Shown here piece after piece: positions 23,852-30,110 of a stretch of DNA of 42,632 nucleotides. A model generated the notes under the pieces. It ran no database searches, had not been told where the DNA came from, and was given only the letters and a program-made list of their open reading frames with translations. Position 1 is the first letter of the stretch. Each line of letters begins with the position of its first letter. The position numbers and the translations under genes were made by a program. The DNA is from DATBDE01 sp036270095 (GTDB lineage: Bacteria; Actinomycetota; Thermoleophilia; Solirubrobacterales; Solirubrobacteraceae), in NCBI GenBank assembly GCA_036270095.1, contig DATBDE010000087.1, forward strand, positions 1 to 42,632, written 5' to 3'.

Positions 23852-24375
23852 ACCAAGAGCACCTCGATGACCTCGCGCGCGCGGCGGCCAGGGCCGACGA
23901 CCTGTCCCTCAGCCGCCGCACGGCGGTCAAGCTGGCCATCGTTGCGGCGATGGTGGCCGCGCCGTTCGGTGCGCGGATCGCCACCGCCGGCGCTGCGCCG
24001 CGCGGCACCGCCCAGTTCCCGAACACGCTGTGCCTGGAGTGCAAGGACCGGATCGAGCAGACGTTCCGCCGCAACGCGGCGCGCTGCTTCACCAGGCCGC
24101 GCATCTTCGTCCTGCAGTGGTGCGCGTTCGAGACCGCGGCCCGCAAGTACATCGACGCCGCCAAGGAAGGCTGCTTCGGGAAGTGCCAGCCGCTGTCCGC
24201 GCCGCCGACGCCGGTGCCCCAGCCGCCGATCACCCCCCAGCCGATGCCCACCGTCAGCGACGAGTGCCTCAACTGCATGTCCGTCGGCGGCAAGTGCTGC
24301 CCGCCGAACGGCCCGTTGTGCGCGTGCGCCAACGCCTCGCTCCCGTGCAGCCGCTACGGCTGCGCGGGCGACTAA
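23848..24375 (+). CDS. Tat-type secreted cysteine-rich protein of unknown function
   Basis: A 175-residue protein with a 30-residue acidic/helical leader, then a twin-arginine signal (LSRRTAVKLAIVAAMVAAPF, cleavage near GAAPRG). The mature part has 14 cysteines: LCLECKDRI, ARCF, LQWCAF, GCFGKC, then a proline-rich linker of about 20 residues, and ECLNCM, GGKCCPP, LCACA, PCSRYGC. The spacing suggests two disulfide- or metal-bound lobes. Tat export implies that it is folded, perhaps around metal, before secretion. The gene is coupled to the helical-protein gene and ends by sharing its stop with the convergent amidohydrolase gene (CTAA). It sits at the end of the polysaccharide locus; I cannot name the family. 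Confidence 0.7.
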   Translation: MNQEHLDDLARAAARADDLSLSRRTAVKLAIVAAMVAAPFGARIATAGAAPRGTAQFPNTLCLECKDRIEQTFRRNAARCFTRPRIFVLQWCAFETAARKYIDAAKEGCFGKCQPLSAPPTPVPQPPITPQPMPTVSDECLNCMSVGGKCCPPNGPLCACANASLPCSRYGCAGD

Positions 24376-25172
24376 CGCTTGGCGGTGACGCCCTCGGGGG
24401 GCAGCGTGCGGAAGTCGGCCAGGAACTCGACGATGCCCTGCACCGCCGCCTCCCAGATGCGCGCGCCGGTCTCGGCCGTGGCGACGGTCGGGTCGCCCAT
24501 GATCCCCTCGGGGAAGCGCTCGGCGAACGTGTAGCCGATCGCCGTCTGGCCGGCGTCGGTGAGGTCGCGGAAGTCGCGCGGCGTGCGCGCCTCGATCGGC
24601 CGCCGGATGCCCTGCGGGTCGCCGACCATGCCCGGCGCCAGGTGGCTCAGCAACGAGGTCTCGAACTCGCAGGCGTGGCCGCTGCCGCCGACCGCGCTCG
24701 TGCGCGCCTCCGCGAACTCGGCGGCCGCGAGGTCGTAGTACGTGATCGTGCCGATGGACAGGCCGTGCTTGCGCTTGGCCTCGTACATCACGAGCCCGAG
24801 GATGGGCTTGTTGCCGTGGTGTCCGTTGATCCAGACCTGGCGCCGAAAGCCCGAGCGCAGCAGCGTCTCGGTCACGTCGTTGGCCAGCGCGAGCATCGTC
24901 GTCGGCGTGAGGCTGATCGTGCCCCCGAGCTCGACGTGCGCGTGCGACAGCCCCCACGGGATCGACGGCGCGACGAGCACGTCGTCGAACTCCCGCGCCG
25001 CGGCCGCGCTCACGCGCTCGGCCGCGTAGATGTCCATCTCCACCGGCAGGTGCGGGCCGTGCTGCTCGATCGCGCCGACCGGGATCAGCACCGTCGCGCC
25101 CCTCTCGGCGCAGTCGGCCAGCGCCGGCTGCGCGAGCTTGCGCATCTCGACTTCGCGCCCCTGGTGGTTCAC
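24372..25172 (-). CDS. Creatininase-family metal-dependent amidohydrolase
   Basis: A 266-residue protein of the creatininase/MftE/FAPy-deformylase family. The metal-binding motifs are clear: LIPVGAIEQHGPHLPVEMD (Glu and His ligands, about residues 26-44), WINGHHGNKPIL (about 105) and GSGHACEFETSLLSHLAP (about 152-168). Family members hydrolyse cyclic or linear amide bonds. As last gene behind the NicX-like and flavin-reductase genes, it is a good candidate for the C-N hydrolysis after ring opening, or for opening a lactam intermediate. The GTG at 25172 overlaps the preceding stop (GTGA) and gives a full-length N-terminus. Confidence 0.85.
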   Translation of the reverse strand: MNHQGREVEMRKLAQPALADCAERGATVLIPVGAIEQHGPHLPVEMDIYAAERVSAAAAREFDDVLVAPSIPWGLSHAHVELGGTISLTPTTMLALANDVTETLLRSGFRRQVWINGHHGNKPILGLVMYEAKRKHGLSIGTITYYDLAAAEFAEARTSAVGGSGHACEFETSLLSHLAPGMVGDPQGIRRPIEARTPRDFRDLTDAGQTAIGYTFAERFPEGIMGDPTVATAETGARIWEAAVQGIVEFLADFRTLPPEGVTAKR

Positions 25173-25717
25173 GACAGGTGCTTGAGCAGGTCGTAGAACT
25201 GGCGGTTGAAGAACACGAGCGGCGAGCGGGCGCGACCGAAGCTGACGTCCCCGACGTGGCCGATGAAGATCGTGTGGTCGCCGACGACGACCGAGTTGTA
25301 CAGCTCGCAGTGGATGGCGACGACCGCGTTGCTGATGACCGGCGAGCCCATCTCGCTCTCGTCGCGCACGAGGTCGTCGATGAACTTCGGCTTGCCCGGC
25401 GCGGCCGCGCGCGTGGCGATGTCGGTCTGGTCGTGGCCGAGGATGTTCACGCCGAAGCAGCCCTGCTCGAGGATCGCCCGCGTGCTCACGGCGCCGGTGA
25501 TCAGGCAGGCCAGCAGCAGCGGCGGGTCCATCGACAGCGAGGTGCACGAGCTCACGGTCGTGCCCCACGGCCGCCCCTCGATCCAGTTCGTCACGACGAC
25601 GACCCCGCTGGCCAAGCGGCACATGCCCTCGCGCATGGCGTGGCCCATGGCGTCGCGCTCGGCCATGAGCGCGCCCTCGGAGCCGAGCGGCTCGGTCACG
25701 CGCGACGGGCTAGACAC
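25169..25717 (-). CDS. Flavin reductase (HpaC/RutF-like), partner of a flavin monooxygenase
   Basis: A 182-residue protein of the FMN-binding split-barrel flavin reductase family: GMCRLASGVVVVTNWIEGRP, GTTVSSCTSLSMDPPLLLAC (the flavin-binding block, about residues 45-65), CFGVNILGHDQ, and the C-terminal VVVGDHTIFIGHVGDV with a GDHxI signature. It makes FADH2 or FMNH2 from NAD(P)H. The only partner in sight is the HpaB-type monooxygenase at 30111, which needs such a reductase, although it lies in the other arm of the locus. The GTG at 25717 overlaps the upstream stop by eight bases; an in-frame ATG at about 25666 would still leave the domain intact. Confidence 0.87.
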   Translation of the reverse strand: MSSPSRVTEPLGSEGALMAERDAMGHAMREGMCRLASGVVVVTNWIEGRPWGTTVSSCTSLSMDPPLLLACLITGAVSTRAILEQGCFGVNILGHDQTDIATRAAAPGKPKFIDDLVRDESEMGSPVISNAVVAIHCELYNSVVVGDHTIFIGHVGDVSFGRARSPLVFFNRQFYDLLKHLS

Positions 25718-26789
25718 GGGCGGCCTCGGCGGGATGGAGCTCGGCCGGGAGGACGCGGTCATGGTCGATGATCTGCTCGTCGTCGAGCCACAGCGAGCAG
25801 CCGCGCATCGGCATGTCCATGTGGCACGCCGTGCTGTTGGGCCCGCCGAACTCGACCGTCGGCCCGGTCGAGAACATCACGCTTCCGTAGTACGAGCGCG
25901 AGTCCATGCCGATGCCGCGGGTGCCGGCGTGGTCGGCGTCCCAGTCGCCGATGGTCAGCGCGTCCCAGCGCGCGCGATGGTTCATGCCCCAGCCGATGTG
26001 CGAGATGCCGTAGGCGCGGTCGTCGTCGAAGCGCTCGAGGTACTCGCGCACGAGGCCCGCGTCGAGGTCGCCGTCGATCGCCGTGATCGTCCCGTGCTTG
26101 ATCGTCAGGCGCACGGGCGAGGTCACGTAGCGCCAGTGCGGGAAGAGGATGTCGCCCGGCTTGAGCACGACGGTCCCGTTGATGCCGTCGGTATTGCCAA
26201 CGGTCCCGACCAGGGCACTGGCGAAGTGGTCCCAGCGCCCGGGCTCGTCGGCAACGCCGTACTGGTGGATGTAGCCGAACTCGCCCAGCTCGTAGGTGCA
26301 GTCGGTGCCGCCGTCGTCGGTGAAGCGCAGCCGCGAGGCCTGCTCGAGCCGTGCGCGAGCGGCGCGCACGCGCCGCCGCAGGTCGTCGTCGGCGAACAGG
26401 CGGCGGAGCGCCTGGGGCGGCTCGACGCAGCTGATGATCTTGGTCTGCGCCGCGCGGATGGCCTGCTGCTCCGCCGACCACAGGAGGAACACGAGGTCGA
26501 CCATGAGGTCGCAGCGGCTGAAGGTCTCGACCAGCGTGGCCGGGAACGCATCCAGGCCGGTCTCGGCCGCGCGCACGCCCAGCTCGCCGCCGTCGTCGGG
26601 GGCGCCGGTGGACGGAATGTCGACATGGAAGGTCGCGGCATCGAGCGCGCGGGCGGCGTCCTGGAAGGCCTCCGCGTACTTCCCGCGCTTCATGCCCTGG
26701 GTGAGCACGCCCACCGTGTCGCCCGCGGAAATGCCGCAGAGGGCCAGCTCATCGCGGAACATCGCCGCCAGGTCGCCGTTCGGTTCCAT
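25710..26789 (-). CDS. NicX/M29-like protein, probable ring-cleaving 2,5-dihydroxypyridine-type dioxygenase
   Basis: A 359-residue protein related to peptidase M29 (AmpS) but closest in plan to NicX, the non-heme Fe(II) 2,5-dihydroxypyridine 5,6-dioxygenase, in length and C-terminal motif ACHMDMPMRGCSLWLDD. The His-x-Asp of CHMD (about residue 330) matches the metal ligands of NicX; ISHIGWGMNHRARWD and YGSVMFSTGPTVEFGG supply the preceding conserved blocks. In NicX the product is N-formylmaleamate. Automatic annotation would call it a leucyl aminopeptidase; the gene neighbourhood favours a ring-cleaving role. The ATG at 26789 lies exactly 33 bases after the shared promoter module. First gene of the leftward arm. 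Confidence 0.75.
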   Translation of the reverse strand: MEPNGDLAAMFRDELALCGISAGDTVGVLTQGMKRGKYAEAFQDAARALDAATFHVDIPSTGAPDDGGELGVRAAETGLDAFPATLVETFSRCDLMVDLVFLLWSAEQQAIRAAQTKIISCVEPPQALRRLFADDDLRRRVRAARARLEQASRLRFTDDGGTDCTYELGEFGYIHQYGVADEPGRWDHFASALVGTVGNTDGINGTVVLKPGDILFPHWRYVTSPVRLTIKHGTITAIDGDLDAGLVREYLERFDDDRAYGISHIGWGMNHRARWDALTIGDWDADHAGTRGIGMDSRSYYGSVMFSTGPTVEFGGPNSTACHMDMPMRGCSLWLDDEQIIDHDRVLPAELHPAEAARV

Positions 26790-26822
26790 GCGGAGCCGAT
26801 CATTCAGGCCCCTGGCGGCGAT

Positions 26823-26865
26823 GTCATCGGGGAAGTACCCAGCGTTGGCTGAGGGTTTTCCCTCA
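26823..26865 (-). promoter_or_regulatory. Operator/promoter module, copy 1 (leftward)
   Basis: Read leftward: the 16-base perfect palindrome TGAGGGAAAACCCTCA (26865-26850), 17 bases, then CCCCGATGAC (26832-26823), then 33 bases to the ATG of the NicX-like gene. Counting from the end of TGAGGGAAAACCCTC, which is the part shared with copy 2, the spacer is 18. If GATGAC takes the -10 position, the palindrome is centred near -41.5, the classic place for an activator touching RNA polymerase. Homopolymer A/T runs are very rare in this GC-rich window, so the palindrome stands out. It also lies 41.5 bases before the start of the rightward kinase gene and may serve both directions. Confidence 0.75.
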
Positions 26866-26881
26866 TCGGCCGAGGATGGCG

Positions 26882-26887
26882 TAGGCT
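26882..26887 (+). promoter_or_regulatory. Possible -10 box of the fused kinase/regulator gene
   Basis: TAGGCT fits TANNNT and ends 11 bases before the ATG at 26899. The palindrome at 26850-26865 would then overlap the -35 region, so the regulator could control its own synthesis. Confidence 0.3.
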
Positions 26888-26898
26888 CGGCGAGCAGC

Positions 26899-29046
26899 AT
26901 GCCCGAGATCAACACCGGATTCGACGAGCGCCTCGTCGAGGCGATCGCCGTGGCCACCGATGTGCAGGAGCTGGCGGAGAGCATCGGCAGGGCAGCGTCC
27001 GTGGGCGGCGACCGGGTCACCGTACGGCTGTGGAGCGCGCACGCGCCCGAGCTGCGCGAGGTCATCCGCCACCCGGGCCAGGCCATCCTGCCGCCGTGGC
27101 CCGAGGCGGAGCAGGCGGCGGAGGTGCTCGACCTCGAGATCGACGGCACGACGGTCGGCAAGCTCGAGCTCCACGGGATCGATCCCGCCGCGGCGCGGGT
27201 CTCCCCGCTGACCCGCAAGCTGCTCGCCCTGCGCTTCGAGCGGCTGCTGCAGCGCGTCACCCAGCCCGCGCTCGCGGCCGACCTGCCCACCGACAGCCTG
27301 CGCGACGAGATCCAGGAGGTGGTGGAGGCGTTCGCCGAGGAGGCCCAGCGGGCGCTGCCGCACGATCGCCTGAGCATCTACCTGCTCACGGCCGACGGGG
27401 CCGGGCTCGAGCGCTTCGCCATCGCCACCTCGGCGCACATCCCCGGCGACCAGGACGTCCACCCGCTCAACGCCACCGGCCTGTCGCGCGTGCTGCTGAC
27501 CAACCGCCCGCTGCTCTCGGACGACTTCGGCGACGACGACCGCTTCCCCGGCGTGTCGGACGCGACCATCTACGAGGCCGGCTACCACTCGATCGTCAGC
27601 GCGCCCCTGCGCCTGCGCGGCAAGCCCTTCGGCGTCCTGAACTTCATCGCCCGCGCGAAGGGCGCCTACTCGGACCGTGACGTCGTCGTGGCCCAGCAGA
27701 TGGCCGACCAGGTGGCGTCGTTCCTGCGCGACCTGCGCCTGCAGCAGACGATCAGGGACAACGTGCGCCGCCGCGCGGTGCAGGAGGAGCGCGACCGGCT
27801 CGCACGGGAGTTCCACGACACCATCGCCCAGTCGGTGACCGCGATCAGCGTGGGCGCCGACCGCCTCGCCCAGGACCTGCCTCCGGAGTCGGCCGGCCAC
27901 GACGAGGCCAAGTCGGTGCAGCAGCTGGCGTGCAACCTGCTCACCGAGCTGCGGGCCTCGTTGCTGGCCACGCCGCCGTCCGAGCTCGAGGGCCGGTCGC
28001 TGGCCGAGGCGATCGAGGAGACGGCGCGCCAGCTCGAGCGCTCGGGCCCGGAACGGGTCGACGTCCACGTCCGCGGCGACGCCGGCGCCGTGCCGCGCCA
28101 CGTGCAGATCGCGACGCTACGCATCCTCCAGGAGGCGCTGGCCAACGTGCGCAAGCACGCGGACGCGTCGACGGTGCGCGTTGCGCTCGACGTCGGCGAC
28201 GGCCTCGCGCTGACCGTGACCGACGACGGCGCCGGCTTCGCCGCCGCCGACGAGGGCTTCGGCCTGACCAGCATGCACCAGCGCGCGGTCGCGCTGGGTG
28301 GGCGGCTCGCGCTGACCTCCCGCGCGGGCGGGCCGACCGAGGTCGCGTTCACCGCCCCGCTCGGCGGCACGAGGACGGCCGACGACACCGTGGTGAGCCT
28401 GAGCACGCCCGAAACGGTCGTGCGCGTGCTCGTGGTCGACGACCACACGATGTTCCGCGAGGGCCTCGTCGGGCTGCTCGGCGGCGAGGCCGGGGTGACC
28501 GTCGTGGGCGGCGCCGCCACCGCGGGCGAGGCGATCGCCATGGCCGACCTGCTCAAGCCCGACGTCGTGCTGCTCGACTTCGACCTGCCCGACCGCTCGG
28601 GCATCGAGGTCGCCCGCGAGCTCTGCGCCGGCGCCGGCGGCCCGGTGGTGCTGATGATGTCCGCGTTCGCCCAGGCCGTGAACGTGGCCGAGGCCTTCGA
28701 CGTGGGCGCCAGCGGCTACCTGTCGAAGGACTCGAGCCGCGAGGAGCTCCTCAACGCCATGCGCGCCGCGCTGGGCGGGGCGACGTTCTTCAACACCGCC
28801 TCGTGGTCGGAGCTGAGGTCGCCGGGCGCGCAGCTCACGCTGCGCGAGCTCGAGGTCCTGCAGCTCATCGCCGAGGGCGAGACCAACGCGTCGATCAGCG
28901 AGGAGCTCCACCTCGCGGTCAAGACCGTCGAGCGCATCGTGCGGACCATCTGTGCCAAGCTCGGCTGCCGCAACCGCACGCACGCCGTGGCGCTCGCGCT
29001 GGCCCAGAACGTCATCCGGACGCCGTCGCTGCAGCGCCGCCGCTGA
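26899..29046 (+). CDS. Single-chain two-component regulator: GAF, histidine kinase, receiver and LuxR HTH
   Basis: One uninterrupted 715-residue frame carries a whole two-component system. Residues 1-130 are unassigned. A GAF sensor domain spans about 133-292 (HSIVSAPLRLRGKPFGVLNF). The HisKA_3 region has REFHDTIAQSVTAIS with phospho-acceptor His306. The ATPase has LQEALANVRKHA (about 410), VTDDGAGF and GFGLTSMHQRA. The NarL-type receiver begins at about 507 (VRVLVVDDHTMF), with acceptor Asp560 in VVLLDFDLPDRSG and SKDSS. The LuxR helix-turn-helix is at 646-705 (LTLRELEVLQLIAEGE, ISEELHLAVKTVERI). There is no membrane segment, so it senses a cytoplasmic ligand. Such kinases and regulators are normally two proteins. 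An internal GTG near 28420 might also give a free regulator. Likely controls both arms of the catabolic locus. Confidence 0.9.
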   Translation: MPEINTGFDERLVEAIAVATDVQELAESIGRAASVGGDRVTVRLWSAHAPELREVIRHPGQAILPPWPEAEQAAEVLDLEIDGTTVGKLELHGIDPAAARVSPLTRKLLALRFERLLQRVTQPALAADLPTDSLRDEIQEVVEAFAEEAQRALPHDRLSIYLLTADGAGLERFAIATSAHIPGDQDVHPLNATGLSRVLLTNRPLLSDDFGDDDRFPGVSDATIYEAGYHSIVSAPLRLRGKPFGVLNFIARAKGAYSDRDVVVAQQMADQVASFLRDLRLQQTIRDNVRRRAVQEERDRLAREFHDTIAQSVTAISVGADRLAQDLPPESAGHDEAKSVQQLACNLLTELRASLLATPPSELEGRSLAEAIEETARQLERSGPERVDVHVRGDAGAVPRHVQIATLRILQEALANVRKHADASTVRVALDVGDGLALTVTDDGAGFAAADEGFGLTSMHQRAVALGGRLALTSRAGGPTEVAFTAPLGGTRTADDTVVSLSTPETVVRVLVVDDHTMFREGLVGLLGGEAGVTVVGGAATAGEAIAMADLLKPDVVLLDFDLPDRSGIEVARELCAGAGGPVVLMMSAFAQAVNVAEAFDVGASGYLSKDSSREELLNAMRAALGGATFFNTASWSELRSPGAQLTLRELEVLQLIAEGETNASISEELHLAVKTVERIVRTICAKLGCRNRTHAVALALAQNVIRTPSLQRRR

Positions 29047-29059
29047 CTCCCGCACCCTC

Positions 29060-30037
29060 GTGATCGTCGACTGTCAGGCCCACTGGTATCCGCGCGCGTT
29101 CTTCGAGTACTGCCTGCCGCGGACCACGCACCCGCTGTGCCGCCGCGACGGGGACGGCTTCATCTACGAGCTCGCCCCCGACGTGCCGCTCGCGTTCGGC
29201 CGCGAGCGCATCGACGCCGAGCTCGTGCTCGACGCGCTGCAGCCGCTCGGCATCGACCAGCTCGTGGTCAGCAACGAAACGCTCGGGCTCACGACCTGGA
29301 CGCCGGAGGAGGAGCGCGAGGGCGCGCGCGTGCTCAACGAGGCCAAGGCGGTGGCGCAGCGCGAGCACCCCGATGCCTTCTTCGGCCTGGCGACCATCCC
29401 CATGCAGGACCCGGCCGCGGCGGTGGAGGAGATCGACCACGCGATCGGCGAGCTCGGCCTGGTCGGGGTGTGCATCGGCTCCAACGTCGGCGGAGGCCCG
29501 ATCGTCGGGCCCGAGCTGGTGCCCGTCTACCAGCGCATCGAGCAGCACGGCGTGCCGCTGTTCCTGCACCCGACCACGTCGGTGGTGGCCGACCGGGTGC
29601 AGTTCGGGATGGAGTTCATCCTCGGCTGGATGTTCGACACCAGCGTCGCCGCGCTGAGCCTCGTGCTCAGCCGGACCATGGACGCGTGCCCGGATCTTGT
29701 CGTGGTGCACCCGCACCTCGGCGCCATGCTGCCCTACCTGGCCGGCCGGGTGGACTTCGAGTACACGACCCCCTGGGGCGGCAACGAGCCGCTGGCCGAG
29801 CCGCCCACCGCGTACCTGCGCCGCTTCTACACCGACACGGTGTCGAACAACCCGGCGGCGCTGGCGCTGGCGCTCGACTTCTACGGCACCCACCACATCC
29901 TCTTCGGCACCGACTACCCGTGGTGGCCGCCGGACCGCGGGCTCGCGTTCGTGCACGAGTGCCTCGAGGGCGAGCGGCGCGAGCGCGTTCTCGGCGGCAA
30001 CGCCCAGCGCATCCTGAAGCTCAGCCCGCCTGAGTGA
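29060..30037 (+). CDS. Amidohydrolase-2 family enzyme, probable aromatic-acid decarboxylase
   Basis: A 325-residue TIM-barrel protein of the ACMSD/gamma-resorcylate-decarboxylase group. It has IVDCQAHWYP in the first metal site (Gln in place of the first His of the usual HxH), VPLFLHPTTS (metal His, about residue 173), LVVVHPHLGAMLPYLAGR (about 215-232) and HHILFGTDYPWWPPDRG with the catalytic Asp (about 288). Members decarboxylate hydroxylated aromatic or picolinic-type acids without oxygen; some are hydrolases. The GTG at 29060 follows the regulator stop by 13 bases, so both are co-transcribed. Its TGA stop forms the first bases of the second operator palindrome. Confidence 0.85.
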   Translation: MIVDCQAHWYPRAFFEYCLPRTTHPLCRRDGDGFIYELAPDVPLAFGRERIDAELVLDALQPLGIDQLVVSNETLGLTTWTPEEEREGARVLNEAKAVAQREHPDAFFGLATIPMQDPAAAVEEIDHAIGELGLVGVCIGSNVGGGPIVGPELVPVYQRIEQHGVPLFLHPTTSVVADRVQFGMEFILGWMFDTSVAALSLVLSRTMDACPDLVVVHPHLGAMLPYLAGRVDFEYTTPWGGNEPLAEPPTAYLRRFYTDTVSNNPAALALALDFYGTHHILFGTDYPWWPPDRGLAFVHECLEGERRERVLGGNAQRILKLSPPE

Positions 30038-30077
30038 GGGAAAACCCTCGCGGAATCCGCGCTGATCCCCCGATGAC
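30035..30077 (+). promoter_or_regulatory. Operator/promoter module, copy 2 (rightward)
   Basis: TGAGGGAAAACCCTCG (30035-30050, palindromic except for its outermost pair), then CCCCGATGAC (30068-30077), then 33 bases to the ATG of the HpaB-type gene. The 18-base spacing from CCCTC and the 33-base distance to ATG are identical to copy 1 before the NicX-like gene, while the spacer sequences differ, so the two short blocks are what selection has kept. The module starts inside the stop codon of the amidohydrolase gene. Confidence 0.75.
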
Positions 30078-30110
30078 AAGCCGCGCCGAGCGGACGAGGA
30101 TGCGCGGCAC

